From Hyalella azteca (Eukaryota > Arthropoda > Malacostraca > Amphipoda > Hyalellidae), in assembly GCF_000764305.2 (NCBI RefSeq), contig NW_025930541.1:62001-126000 (forward strand): 64,000 bases of DNA, given 5' to 3'. Each line of letters starts with the position of its first letter. Within the stretch, counting starts at the first letter, position 1. The notes under the pieces were generated by a model. The model saw only the letters and a list, made by a program, of their open reading frames with translations, searched no databases and was not told the DNA's origin. Positions 1 through 12,900 of this stretch are shown here, one piece after another. The translations under genes were made by a program, and so were the position numbers.

Positions 1-1389
1 AAATCGTGCCGTGTCTTCAGCGCAAAAGAAACGAATATACTTTAAAAAACGTTTTGGTCGTTTTCTGAAGCACTCATTTCATACAAAGGAATTATTTAAG
101 CGCCGTAAACGCTATGATTATTTGGGTCGGCTAATTTACGCTAATACATACAAACATTGAGCAGTAGTCATTGGACCATTCATTATGATGATAACTACAA
201 ATGTCTAAAGGTGATAAAATCATTTATGAAAACTACCCAATATTTTTGCATTGACTAAATTCTTCATATTCTGAGCAACCTAAAGCACAAATTAAAGTCA
301 CTACGTTCATTAAATTCCTTACCATTTCTTTTCACTTATTCTAAAGAGGTGCACAAGAATCAATTCCTCCATTACGATGTACTTGTCACGATATCATAAA
401 GGCAAATAAAACATCGCATTTGAGCCGTTTCTTAGCGAAACGACATGGCAATAAATGTGAGTTACTTGCGTACTTACGGGGCGTTCTGCGTAAGCACCGA
501 TATTGGAACGCTCTTAGATTGTTAACCCGGTGTAAAGTATAGTAAGTGGGATACTGATACACGTTAGTGCAGTAAGTGGAGTGCTGATACTCGTACATGA
601 TTATTTTGCTAACTTTCATCGTGCGTGTAGTTTGTCAACACAAGTGTATTACGGATGGCGTTTGAATTTATGTTTTGTATGAAACACTATTATGAAAATT
701 TTTAGGAAATAGAACAAATTAGCTTGCGCGTTCTGCTATATATTTCGTTCAGGCTCCATGTATTGTTATGGCTGATGAGAACATTGAGTGTGTGAAGTTT
801 CGCTTTGTTATCTGTTAAGATTTCTGCAGAAGGATTTGTTTAAAGTAAAATTTTTCATATAAACCAACAGCTCGACACCTGAGCTAAATTAATGGACGCC
901 TTAGGTCGTCGCTAATCTGTGCCGGAAAGGAAGCTCTGGCCGGGGAAATAAAAAATATGTAAATTTTTGTCTTTTTAACGCCAAATGGCTGGAGAGATTT
1001 TTTAAAACTTTTTTCGAGATGCTCTTCAAAAGTGTCTGATTTCTGTGGGAAATAAAAAGGTGGGCGGAAAGAACAATTAAACCGGCTTCTTTGCGTTCTT
1101 GAAGAATTAATATATCAGAAATTAATTCAAATTAAAAAAGAAGTAAGGAAAATCTGGTAGCTCACTTTCATAAAATTCATATCTAGTTTCGTTTCACCAA
1201 TTCTGTTTTCAGGTATTACGAAATTGAGATGAAAATAATTTACGTTTAAAGATTACTTTTTAGAGACAGCACTTCTAAAGAATCCAGTGTCTCCAATGTT
1301 ACAGATGTACAATGAATTTCTCACTTTATCTTCGAATATTATAAAAAAAAATTTTTCAAATTTTTAATATATAAAAATATTCTTCCAAA
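1..1389. other. Intergenic AT-rich DNA, no gene seen
   Basis: All six frames are closed at short intervals. The only open frame of note (386-619 minus, 77 codons) has no recognisable motif. A short GC-richer patch near 900-950 is not open for long. I see no element ends or repeats here. Confidence 0.6.
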
Positions 1390-1735
1390 ATTATTTATTC
1401 TGTCAATTGATTCATGCATTGCCTCCAACTTCACACAAGTGTTCAAAATTTCAGACCAATTGGACAGGTAAAAGTGTGTCAAATATCAGTTATAAAATTT
1501 GTAGCCGACAAAATTAAGTTTTTCAATTTTTAAATATTGATTATTTTTAAAATCATTTATTTCGTCATTTGATTCATGCAATTTACCTCCAACTTTACAC
1601 AAGTGTGCACAATTTCAGATTGATAGGATAAGTAGAAGTGTGTTAAATTTCGATTATAAGATTTGTAGCAGACAGATAGACAGACAGACTGACAGACAAA
1701 CAAGAAGTGAAGTTAAAGAAAAGTGTTGTAATATC
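1390..1735 (+). repeat. Duplicated 162-bp unit ending in an ACAG microsatellite, resembling a retroelement 3' end
   Basis: Two diverged direct copies lie head to tail. The shared word TTGATTCATGCA starts at 1407 and at 1569, a spacing of 162 bp, followed in both by CCTCCAACTT, ACACAAGTGT, AATTTCAGA, AGTGTGT and GATTTGTAGC-like blocks in the same order. The second copy runs into an (ACAG)n-like tract at about 1670-1700. Untranslated 3' ends of arthropod non-LTR elements often have such a conserved block followed by a GACA/ACAG microsatellite, so I infer a retroelement tail. No reverse transcriptase coding sequence is visible next to it, so the assignment is tentative. Confidence 0.5.
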
Positions 1736-2910
1736 GAGAAAATATCGATAATATTGAGAAAAAATCTTGTTTCAGTTATGTTTTTTCATGAAATATGCAC
1801 AGAGGAAAAAATTTGATTATGAAATACAACTTAGACATAAAAAGGATCTTAAAATATTATTCGATTAATTATTGATAAATAAAATGTTTTCAGTAATAAT
1901 ATTTATGATAATAATAATAATAATAATATTTATGGTAATATTATAAATAAATGTAATGATAATATTATTATAATTGTTATTAATATTAATGATAATTGTA
2001 ATTTTAAAAATAATGCTGATTAAGGAAATGAGTTCGAGCAAAACGAATCAGTTCATAGTCAGAGATGCGGTAGAAACTATGTTCAATGAAAATAAATTAA
2101 GAAATTACTAAGGGAAATAAAATTGTATGCAAAGCATCGCGTTTTTTTTATTTAATTCGGACATAAGAAATAAGTATGCAGTCAAGCACAGAAAAATTAC
2201 TGAACTGAAAAATTATGTTTGTATAACGTTTGATGGCTAAAATATAGGATGTCGATCAACGAGAACGAGAAAATTTTCTCAAAACAAACTAAATAAAGGA
2301 AAAAAGCATAATTTTAAAAACTGAATAGCTTCGGAACTTGAACAACCTTGGGTTTCACTCGGCGGGAGACCTAGTTCAAGATACCAGTTGATTTATGCGT
2401 CGAATTTTGACAAATTATTTTGATAGCCAAGAAATCATCTCAATTTACTGATAGAAACACGTAAACAATTTCTTTTTTATTTATCAAGGCTTTCGATCGT
2501 GTAGCAATTTTACGCATTCAAAATAATGAAAATATACAAATAGAGTATATTCAAAATGTCGTCCCTATAACCCATAAGCACGATTCATACATATCTCCAT
2601 TTAACATCGACATGTTCCAGATTGAAAATAGCTTGTTTTACTTCAATAGAAGCGCACGAAAGTTGGCGCTGTCAATAACATTTGCAAACAATTTTCAACT
2701 GGAAAAGCATTAAAATTCATAAACTTCTAATACCATGTTGAATATTTAGAGTTAAGATTGTGTGCCAATAAGCGATGCGATAGCTTTTCTCGATTAAAAA
2801 GCCATCAAACGGATACTTTGCGGTGCACAAGAAGTTTTTTCTACAGCAACAAAACAAAGCCTAGTTAACACTCATTTCGCAGTGAAGCCCTCGGATCGAC
2901 ACAAACAACC
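1736..2910. other. AT-rich intergenic DNA with an AAT/ATT-rich simple tract
   Basis: From about 1895 to 1995 the sequence is almost entirely A and T, with an (AAT)n core near 1911-1927 and diverged ATT/AAT surroundings. The remainder shows no open frame of interest. Confidence 0.6.
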
Positions 2911-3330
2911 TCACCCGACGAAGTATGAGGGGCAACTGAATCTCCCCTCGCTACCCTCACTGAAAACGACTCCGTCACTCATGGCAGGAGGATCATCACG
3001 ACGCTTTGCTGTTGTATAAATGTCTGGTTCTTCTTCATGGTCTATGTTCGATTTTTCTTTACGAATAAAATTGGTGAGCTTTCTTCGGGAATTGTTTGAT
3101 GAAGCTTTTTCTTCTTTATTGACAAGGTGAGGCTGATCATTCGTTCGCCTGATTTCATGGGTTAGCTTCATTTTGATGCTCGGTTTATGAACAGCTGATC
3201 TAATTCGTATGAAATTTAATATTAATTTTCTCAATTTTTTATTTGCAACTCTATCCATGCACTGAAAACTAGTTTCGTGATTTTTTAAGAGGGTATAAAT
3301 TTTTCTGGACCATATGTGTCGACGTAACAA
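2911..3330 (-). CDS. Unrecognised 139-codon open frame (hypothetical)
   Basis: This is one of the longest uninterrupted frames in the window. It is rich in Lys, Arg, Asn and Ser and has no signal peptide, membrane segment or motif I know. The C-terminal third (2911-3010) is GC-richer than the surroundings and is also open on the plus strand, so if the region is coding the strand is uncertain. A second long minus-strand frame lies just upstream in the same direction, but in a different frame. No promoter or polyadenylation context helps. It may be chance or a fragment of an unrecognised element. Confidence 0.15.
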   Translation of the reverse strand: MLRRHIWSRKIYTLLKNHETSFQCMDRVANKKLRKLILNFIRIRSAVHKPSIKMKLTHEIRRTNDQPHLVNKEEKASSNNSRRKLTNFIRKEKSNIDHEEEPDIYTTAKRRDDPPAMSDGVVFSEGSEGRFSCPSYFVG

Positions 3331-3512
3331 AATTTTAAATCTAAGATTTTCTCGAAAACCATTTATTCAACCTCCCTCAATAAACAATAACTGTTTTTAA
3401 TTGTAAGGTTTCGTTCAATGAAAAATTTACTCTTGATATGGAATATCCAAGCTAAGTGAAACTAATTGGGGAAATTTAAATGTCCCATTAAAATGTCAGA
3501 GCTGATGTAGTT

Positions 3513-3923
3513 TTAAGCGAAATATATATCGCTGTACGCTTGAATGAGTTCCAGCGTCAGGATGAAATAATTAATTTCACTCAGCCATGCAAGCCGAGTC
3601 AATGCATTTTGAAATTCATGAAATTCATGCATAGCAAATATCTTGAAGGGATCAGTCTCTCGTGTAATGTGAGACTGAACTAGTTGTGTGGTGCATGAAT
3701 GGAAAATGTTGCAGTATTCTGTATAGTATTTTAGAACTTTAGACGTCATGGTTTGAAAATTCTTCTTTGAATGAACTGATTTTGATGCAATGGAAGTGAA
3801 TATTATTCGCAGAGGACATGTTTGCGTGAAATATGAATCTTTTTTGTACAAGTTAGATTCCTGCACCAGAAAAGTGTATTTTTCTTCAGTGCAATGGCTA
3901 TTCAACATTGAAAGCGTTCCCAA
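3513..3923 (-). CDS. Unrecognised 136-codon open frame (hypothetical)
   Basis: Second long minus-strand frame, separated from the 2911-3330 frame by about 180 bp with stops. The product would be mixed in composition, with no signal peptide, no strong hydrophobic segment and no family motif I recognise. Two frames of this length back to back on one strand are more than I expect by chance in AT-rich DNA, but I found no splice pair that obviously joins them. Confidence 0.15.
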   Translation of the reverse strand: MGTLSMLNSHCTEEKYTFLVQESNLYKKDSYFTQTCPLRIIFTSIASKSVHSKKNFQTMTSKVLKYYTEYCNIFHSCTTQLVQSHITRETDPFKIFAMHEFHEFQNALTRLAWLSEINYFILTLELIQAYSDIYFA

Positions 3924-6900
3924 TGCTTCAAGGATTCATAGACCACGAATAAAAGGATGATTTGCAATGCATGATCCAATAATTTCAGTGTTGAATTACA
4001 TATCGCATCCTTGAATTTATCAGAAATAACCCTTAAATGGAAACGCATTAGCATTTTTACGCGAAATTTATCGTAGCATCAGTCGTATTTTAGCACGGGT
4101 TTCTTACGTTGAGCAAATAATGGGTCTGCCCATGAAGCGGAAGCGAAAAAACATCTTTTTGATTTTGTTTACTGCTCCATTGGCAGTTAAATCTGCATCG
4201 GCAAGAACTGCTGTAAATTGCGGGTTTTTTGTGAGAGGTGAATGAAGAGAAAAAACTGGAGATTTACTGAAACGTTTCGGCGAGATCTAAAAAAACAATT
4301 TACAATAACAATAACGAAGATCGCGCGCATCGAATTTCTCATTTCATCCAAATTTATTGCGTTTCATCCAACTTTATTATCCAATTTCATCATACATATC
4401 ATCCAACTTCATAAAATTGTTTTGGAATTCAAAGAGAAATTGCCCATAGAAATACATAAATTGCATCATTAAACACCATCAAAGGACTCTGAAATCTGAA
4501 TATATATATTTTTTTGCAGTTTCGTCGGTCGGAAATTGCATTTTAACGTCCCATGCCGCTTTACGTCACGCATCCAGCAACCTCAAAAGAAAATATAAGC
4601 GTGAATTTTTGCGCAATTCTTGTATTTATTTAAGAGAATTTGCTATTTGGATTATATAATCTCAGGACAAACTCGTAATTTTTATTGTCTTCCTCACTCA
4701 AAGGTGAGTGTTCCGAAAATTATCCTTTGATACGCTGATGGCCATTGAGGTAAATATGAAATACTGTATATTTCAATTGAGATTAAATAATAATTTTTTA
4801 GTTGGCATGAGTGAACTCATTCCTTGGTTACTTCTGAATAGAAGGTTCATCAAGAAGGATCAAATTTACATAATCGTGAAAAACATATATAAATGAAAAT
4901 TCATTTGAATTATACATATCTAGAAAAACTTTTAGACGAAGTGCTTTTCCATTTGGCCCTTTGAAGTTTTATATTAAACTAAAATAAAATACATCAATTG
5001 AATACTACATGACATTGCTTCTAATTTTAAATTATAATTAAAAATTCAAAATTTTGGGTAGTATTATGTGTGTCAAGATCAAAAATCAATCGCATTTATG
5101 GTTAACGTTATTTGTATCTCATATGGGTTAGCAGAAATTCGACGGAAACTAAGCTGGTTATAAATCAAAGGAATTTATCTGGAAAGAGACCAAGAACTGA
5201 GCATTGAGGCATGAAAGTATTGAGAGATTTGCCATTGAGACGGAACTTTGTTGAAGCCAGCATTTCGGAACAGCCCAAGTTTAGTCCGTAATATACAGAT
5301 TTAAACCGTCAGCACGCAGCGTTCGGTGGGTGTTCCAACCCAACAGGAATCTGTCGTTGAAATAACGTAGATTCAACTTCTCTTCAACGAAGTAAACTCG
5401 TAATCAACATCATTTGCCTGGAGGAAAACGAAAGTCCCGCATCACAGTTGTACAATTCTAGCTTCATTTTAGATGATACTATATATGGCTGCTTGCCAGC
5501 CAACTTAGAATCGTCTATGATTTAAACATGAATATATTTCGTATTTACCTAGCTCAAGTTTCGCTTGTGTATTAGATACCTAAAAGTTTGTGAAATAAAC
5601 AACTAAATAATTGTTGTTCTCGAGTCCCTCGGGAGCTCGTTCCATTAAACTCGTGGAATATTATATTAGAGTGTTAGAGTGTGATTTTGAGCTAGAGTGT
5701 TTTCTTCAAAATACTTGAAACTGGAGAATATAATCATTATCACAGTTGGAAGAGGCCATAGGTTCCTAGACTATATGTGTGATTAATGCTCAGGTGATAT
5801 TACTCGCTAAAATAAGTTTCTTTTCATGATGTTTTCTTTTTTATCTAGTACCTATAAACAATGTTGTTCTTGGAATTGAATTTGTAAATAAATTAATATT
5901 TTATCATTTCGAATTGCAATTATTTACTCGAAATTTATGAAATTCATCCGTCACGAACGGCACTTGCTTTGTCCGATAGTAATTTGTGCATAAAAATCCT
6001 TCTGTGTCTGCAAGCAGACCTAGTTAGCTATGAGATCACAGTGTCACTGAGCTTGCCAAAGACGCTGAGTTGACAGATTATTCAGCATATGTGTCACGAG
6101 GACAAGAACCCAGTGAATAGAGGTACGAAGTCTATTAAAGGGCTGGAAACCTTAGTAAGGCCCCCGGCAGTAGTTGACAAACACTCCTCGATGTAACTTG
6201 CGTTATTGTAGTTCTCCGAACTTACGATCGACGCCGTAGCCTTTACCTGTATCGTAATTCGTATATAACACTCGTGTATTACCACCCCGTAGCAAGATAT
6301 GTTATTTAGACAGATGTGTCTTACTTATCCCTCACGACTAAGTCACGTGTCCCTGTACTCAGGTGGCGCTTAAAATAAGAGCGCTGACAGCTGCACGAAT
6401 CTAATTTATAAATTTTTTATTTATATGAAACAATTCAAGCGATTTATTAGAGGAAGCAATTTAAGGGCATTAATTCTGTATGATGGCTGTACGATATCAC
6501 TAATATAGTTACCGTTAATGCATGAGTCATTGTATGATAATATGTTGGCCTCCGCAGTCGTATCTACTATGGAGCTTCGGAGATTGAGGAGTAAATATTC
6601 TCCTCAAAACTTATAATTTGTTAAACTCGCAGACACTAAAATTATTGTTTTATATCAGTAAACCACTGTTACAAGTTGTGCGTCAATTTAATTTGAGTCA
6701 TCGGAATCTTCCAATTTCGAATCGGAACTTTCAGCGGAATCTCTCAGTTCCAATCGCCATCGATATAGGAAATGCATCTGAAATCTTCTGCAGCCGACTT
6801 GTCTGTGAGAAGTTCCAATCAAAAGCATTGCGCAGTTCATAGGCCGCTTCTAATAGACTTTGCACTACTTCGGATTCATCATTCAAGCACAATCATTAGC

Positions 6901-7736
6901 GTGGCAGAAATGAAAAAACTTCGAATTGGTACTTCTGAACAGTTTGCTTGGCAAATTTTCCATGAGACCTCTCGAAAAGTGACGCAACTTAAAGGGCCGC
7001 GGTTGGAACTCCGGGCCAATAGCTCTGGGAATGTTTGCAAAATTTATCGAAGTCGATTATCAACGTTGCGCCGAGGAGGGCATTATGAAAGGCTATGAAA
7101 TTTCATTGCTATTTTTTGTTGCCGGATGGGAGCATTCAAATTATGACATGAAAGATAACATTTTTAACTGTAAATGTTTCCAAAGCGATAGAATATAAAC
7201 ATAAATCGTAAACGAGCGGTAAAATAATGTTATATTATAAAGTATAAGGCGAAGAAATGTGATGAAATAAAATTTATTTCAACCAGTTTAATCGAGAAGA
7301 AAACAAACAAAATATATAGTTTAGGAGATTTAGTTTTGCAGGAAATTGGTATACGTAAAATTTCTCGGTTATTTCGGTCGAAAATAAATTTTAAAAATCA
7401 CTAAGTTTTTCTATTAATCACCTTTAGAGCATTGCGAAAATTCTCATTTGCGAACTGGAATGCTATATTTTGATCTTGTAGTGAATTTTTCCCCTATCAA
7501 GGGATGGCCGCTACAAACAGATCCTGAAACAAATCTACTTCTCAAGAATTACCTTTCAAACAACAGATTCAATACACAATAAATACTAAACTATCAGCAA
7601 TAGAAAACCGAAGAGGAAGCTATCAGATCCATGAATACGCCTGCTTCTAAAGATGCTGTTCTCAACGACAGTTCGCAACCTGCATCGCTATAAAATGCAA
7701 ATAAAACCTAAATAAGTGCGCCACTGGTGTCGCCTC
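3924..7736. other. Intergenic AT-rich DNA, no gene seen
   Basis: Only short frames occur (for example 4242-4472 plus, 6618-6842 plus and 6772-7098 plus), none with motifs. The two overlapping plus frames at 6618-7098 are open in different phases over the same stretch and look fortuitous. No repeat structure was seen. Confidence 0.5.
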
Positions 7737-7890
7737 TCTTGACTTAAGCCCCCTGCTTGGACCATCGAGTGGACGTTAATACCGGCGCCTCTATTGCGCC
7801 AGAGATTGTTTCTAGAGCCGCGGCAATGGCGGAGAAGTTCCGCCAAAACCTCGGCCACCGAGTTACGGTCAGCCTGGGGATAATTTGAAC
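7737..7890. other. GC-rich island, open in frame, function unknown
   Basis: About 150 bp stands out by GC and CpG content. The plus frame is open from a possible acceptor at about 7746 to a stop near 7887, giving roughly 45 codons that include the run AAAMAEKFRQNL. The minus strand is also open for a similar length. It contains a short hairpin (GGCGGA/TCCGCC near 7830). It could be an exon or the GC-rich part of a decayed element; I recognise neither. Confidence 0.2.
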
Positions 7891-9464
7891 AAGCTCCAAA
7901 CTCTCTTTGCCATTATTGTTTCAAACTTAAAACAATGCACGAAAGAAAATGGTTTTGGCCAAAAATTCTTTTGGAGTTAGCTGTGGATCTTGACATTGTG
8001 CTTGTTCAAGTGAAATTTCTCGCAGGTTTTCAATAAGAAACAGGAAAATTATTGCCACAAGAATTCCATCATTGAGAGGTTTTCTACTTTTTTTATATTT
8101 TGTCGGTTCGCATGACCTCAACAACGCAAATAAATTAAACTACCGTATTTTTCCTGTAACAATGCAATGAACTAGAACTCACTATATCAACAAACAACGT
8201 CGTGTATATTATCTTCAAATAAAAAACTGTGAAGGAGGAAACTGTGGGTTACTTGGCAACGAACTTCTCGCATGTATAATACAGCATTCATTTTTTTTCA
8301 ATGCTCCGTATCTTATCTAATTCAGTGGTCAATGAAACTCTATATTTTATTATGTATAAACACCGTTGGCAGGATGAGCCAGCTTGTTGCTTGGAGATTA
8401 TCGGTAATGTTATTCGAGAATTCTTTGTCGGAGCTGACATTTCTTTTGCCCTTTACAGTTATTGGTGGCTCCCTTCCACTCTAGTAACTGTCAGCTAAAG
8501 GATTATTTATTAAGTATTATTTATGATTTATTAGAAAAACTGGCTACGTGGCGACATCTAAGGCCACATTAGAACGAATGTGCCACCTTCGACAGCGATG
8601 GCCGTCTACAAGCGAAGTCGTAGAATGTTCGCACCTTGCCAGGTTTCAAACCCGTAATCCGCTTATCTCGTCCCGGTGCCATTGACCACTCCCTAATCTG
8701 GCTATTCATTTTCGCCCAGAATTGAACCACGTGTGCTTACTTGTTTTTGTATGTTTAAGTATTCATTTATTTATATGTTGTTGTATCGCACTCAGTACCG
8801 TAGCTTTGATTGATCTCTCGTGACTTATTTTCTGTTTTTGAGAATAAATGATGCCTATATTTATCGCAATACATTGCATCCATTATTGGTTTAATTTAGA
8901 AATAATTTGATGTGGAAATCAATTTATGTGGAATAATTCACTTGATATTATCAGTTTAAACTACAAAATCTCTTTCTGCTGGAGTTGGACACAAATTACA
9001 TGAGGCTATCCCAGACGATAGCGGCCGAAAAAAATACGACCTGACGAGCGCATATCAGCGCTCAGACCCGCGCTCTGAACACTCATTACCGCGATGGTGG
9101 CTCAAAATCAAGCGCTGAGAGTGGGTGCTCATGCCTGCATTTCAGATGATGGACGGCGCAGTTGATGGGAGTCAAGTGGCCACCATCCGTCACATTATCA
9201 GACACTTGCATCACATTTTTATATGAAGAGTTCTGGTCTCTCAGTAGCTACTCAATAATTATGGTTCATTAATTTTGGTCATTCAATCTCGTGCTTAATT
9301 CAATCATTGTACTATGTGAATGAAGCTTTTCGGTAACGATACTAGCAATAACGCAATGTGCCTAGAGAAATGCAAGCATTTCTTCTCCGTTAAAAGCAAA
9401 GCTTAGAAGTTTCAAAAATATTTCAGCATACATAGCTCCAAACTTCTTCATTAATTCATTTTCT
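7891..9464. other. Intergenic, no gene seen
   Basis: Short frames only. A GC-richer stretch at about 9020-9190 has no motif I recognise. Around 8640 a GGTTTCAAACC word resembles a tRNA B box, but no A box or cloverleaf accompanies it. Confidence 0.5.
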
Positions 9465-9968
9465 AAGAATTTAAAAGCAAAGAAAAGTCTGCAAAAATTC
9501 ATATCTTTATAGAAAACGTTTCGGAGACCAGCACCATCGTCAGTTCGTAAAATCTAGAATTACAAATCAGAAGTCACAAATTAATACATTGAAAGCACAG
9601 AACAAAATTAAAAAACTAAATTTAATAGTAATAGACGGAGCAAAAAAACTATCTATTAACAATTTCAAGGGGATAGGAGCTAGCAGCTGAATTCAAACTG
9701 GGCCTAAGTTTAAAGATGTACAGCGATTCTAAAATGCGCAAATCGGAAGTCCCGGAGGTGGAAGCTAACACCCTAAAGTCACTGTCAGAAACAGGGACAT
9801 CACACTGCTCGGCGTGAGCGCGCACAGCCGAATAAGGTGGGCGCGATAGCAACTGTCCGGTTCTACAACTCCTGCCCTTATGCTCAGAGACCCTGGAATA
9901 AAGATTACTGTTTTCGTTTTTTATAAAGATATGAATTTTTGTGAACCTTTCTTTGCTTTTAAATTCTT
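9465..9968 (-). mobile_element. Penelope-like retroelement fragment bounded by inverted repeats
   Basis: A 504-bp unit is framed by 54-bp inverted repeats at 9465-9518 and 9915-9968, about 90% identical by eye. They share, for example, AATTTAAAAGCAAAGAAA and AAAAATTCATATCTTTATA. Between them the minus strand encodes the end of a GIY-YIG endonuclease domain (separate entry), followed by an untranslated stretch with ACGATGGTGCTGGTCTCCGA (9522-9541 complement). Penelope-like elements combine a reverse transcriptase with a C-terminal GIY-YIG domain, and many copies carry terminal repeats in direct or inverted orientation; that is established for the class. This copy has lost the reverse transcriptase and is defective. 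Confidence 0.75.
9649..9912 (-). pseudogene. Penelope-like element, C-terminal GIY-YIG endonuclease remnant
   Basis: The minus frame is open from the inner edge of the right inverted repeat to a stop at 9649-9651, about 87 codons. The order of motifs is RVSEHKGRS, then SAVRAHAEQCDV, then DFRVLAS, LRILESLYI and RPSLNS. This matches the second half of the GIY-YIG fold as it appears in Penelope-like elements (the Arg/Glu-containing helix, the His region, the 'lEsl-I' helix and the terminal Pro-x-LN). The GIY and YIG strands themselves and the whole reverse transcriptase are missing. No stop or frameshift is seen in what remains, so the copy is truncated rather than heavily decayed. Confidence 0.75.
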
Positions 9969-9999
9969 TGCGATTTAAGCAATTTGCGATTTAAGCAAA
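9967..9999 (+). repeat. Two-copy 16-bp tandem repeat
   Basis: TTTGCGATTTAAGCAA occurs twice in immediate succession, starting at the outer edge of the right Penelope inverted repeat. It is probably a small duplication near the insertion boundary. Confidence 0.7.
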
Positions 10000-12900
10000 C
10001 AAGTGATATAAATTAATTAATTTCTGTTAATTAATTCTGATTATTGTTAATTAATTAATTCTGAAAACATATCTGAGGAGCGAGTTCATGATCTTGCCAG
10101 GTGTGCGAGACTCTCTAAGTTCGCTTGTCACCAATGTGGTTCTTAGAAAATACGGTCGCACAAATTGGAAGTCGCTGAACTGCCGTGGTATTAGACATTT
10201 GGGGCAAATTTTGTACCGAAAAAGAATCAACACAATCGATTGGATACAATTGCTCTTATCCGATCAACTGCAGAATCTAAAGCAGGGATTTTGAAGATTT
10301 TGTGAAATAATAGGAGACAACAGCGGGACCAAACTGTTATATTCTACGATACGCGTGAGCGATAAATTTTTATCTAAATTGAGTAATTTTTTACCTTCTT
10401 TTCTTGCATTAAACAAACAACGTAGTCTACAGGTAATTGTATACACACAATAATAGCAATAATAATTCTTCTAGCGCGGTGTTTGTATATATCAAATAGA
10501 TATTAGGCGTAAAAATACCATGTCAAAAAGTATTTAAATGAACATATTTTTCTTTCTCTTGATATTTTTGTTAATTTTCTTCATTTATTTATTTCTGAAG
10601 TGTTCTTTAGGTGTTATAAAATTATTTAAATTATTTTATAAGGAATATTATTTATTTAGTATTATAATGGTGATCCATATGACTTTGAAATGAAAGAATA
10701 GAAAAATATAAACTTGTGGTAAATGTATCGGGATTTATCCATGCAGCTATCGAAATATGCCACGCCAATTCAAGTTATTTATTGAGATTCAAATTTCTTC
10801 CGAATACGAATATTTTTTCATTAGCTGACGGCCAGATATCAGCCAGAAGTGAAATTTCATTTAAAATAAAGTCTGAGTTTAAAGAATTCACCTGAATGTA
10901 TATCCTCAATTATAATGTGAGAATTATTATTTATCAATCATTCATTAACAGATATTTTACTATATAAAGACAACATTCTCTCACGTCCAAGTGACAGTAA
11001 ATCACGTATATAGCGTAGTTGTTTTACATAAAATTTCAGGCGAGGAACTTCACTACATGAACGTTGCCTCACAGTAGCAATCTTTTCCTGGTAAATGAAG
11101 AACGTGTGGTTGGGTCCACAATGTACGCCGCATTTCTTTATAAATATTCGCATGACGCAGCACAAGCAGCCACATAGGTGTTTTTTAAGGAAGCTAGTGG
11201 GTCATTTGCTCAAGTTCGAAATTAGCCATTTTAAAGGGTGCGTGTAGAAGCGCGTCTCTCACCCTCCTCGCAAAAGAGCTTTTCAGAGGCAATTTTGTAG
11301 CATCTCTCCTCAGATGAGATGCAATATCGTGTCCCGGAACTCTCACAAGCGCCACTACTGTTCAAAATTGCAAAAGAATTCCAGTCTTCCGGTCATGTGG
11401 AAGAAAATAAGAATCCGAGAATTTGTCCAATTGCACAAGATGTCGTTTGCAAAAACCGATGGAAGACAGTTTGAAAGTTAGAGCTCTCGCGTAGCATGAA
11501 CTTCCTCTAACAAAAAATAATCGATGAAAGGTGAGCAATAACATTTTAGGAAATAAATTAAAATGGAATTGGTTGGTACCATTCATAACGCAGAAATTTG
11601 CGTTACGTCGAAATGATTCAAGTTTAACATTTTTATTACTTGAGAATGTAACAGAAAATCTTCTTATGATGAAATTTCTATGTTGTACTAGACATTTTGA
11701 AAACCATATGATAACCGCACCATATTTATGATGGTGCTCACAGAGAAGCATTTAAATGGCCGATCTAAGGAGAATGTTGAACACACCAATTTAAGCTAAA
11801 TTAATGTTTGAACCATTTTAAAATGTTTGATTTCATCTCCCAAGATCATCTATTTTAATTGGCAGAAGATCAATTGATATTGCAATGAAAAAATTTGTGT
11901 AGTCATAAAAGTATTTTTGCCAGATTGTTTTGATTGTGAAAGCGATTTAAATAAACTAATTAAGCCCAGGGTTGTATGTAAGTTAAATTTTATTTTCTGC
12001 TAAGATCTTATGCCCAAAATGAAGGGAAATATTTTCTTAATTTTAAATAAATTTTTTTAATTTAAAGCGTCACAAATTTGAAAGGCAATTTCGTTTAAAT
12101 TATAGGTCTATAGTGCACAAACAGAAAAATCGCTTATTTAATCACTAAATATCTCAATTTTATGTAAAAGTGCGGATTCAAACAGTTATAAAGATGAGGG
12201 TTGCCGACAGCGTTGCAGGCTAGGATGCTCGGTATCACACTTGAAAGCATCGTTGGGGAATATTAGTTACCTTTACGACGCCAAGCGGCCATCAGAAAAA
12301 AATTCGGCTGCAGATATTGGGCTAAGAAATCTATTAAAGTAGCCATCCTGAGAAAATCCAAAGAGCTGTGCTCGAAGGTTGCTACTGTTTGCTCAGGATT
12401 AGCGCGGTTATCAAAAGAGAGTAGCTTTTGGCGAAATATCTGAGGAAATCTTATACGTAACTGCCTTCGTTAGCGTCGGTCTTGCGACACTATGAGGTAA
12501 AAATTTACAAAAAATCCGGTCTCCAGTTCAGCAAGGCCATCAGTACAAATCTTTTCAATATATTCTTTTTAGTGTGAGGCATGGCTTCCGAAACAGTATA
12601 TAAAAGATGTTTGCCAGCGATATTCTCATACCATATAGGTAAAAAAAAACTATAAAAATTAGTCAAGAATGACTATGCAGTGAAGCGCCCAAGTTCATTG
12701 CCAGTTCGTAGCAAAATCTGTGCCTCGAAGAATTGTTTTTATCTATAACAAGTGATTGGATAAAAAATTTACTGTTCATCGAATTCATTTCGCGTTTCCA
12801 GGTCGACAAATGTACCTCAATAACGACTCCTTCGTCGACCACTCAACGGATTGCTTACAAGGAGCGGGTAGTTCTCTCCTGTACGGCTTGAAAACATGAA

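Noticed and set aside
11362..11751. 129-codon minus frame.
   Set aside because: Composition follows local AT content, no motif, also open on the opposite strand in part; treated as chance.
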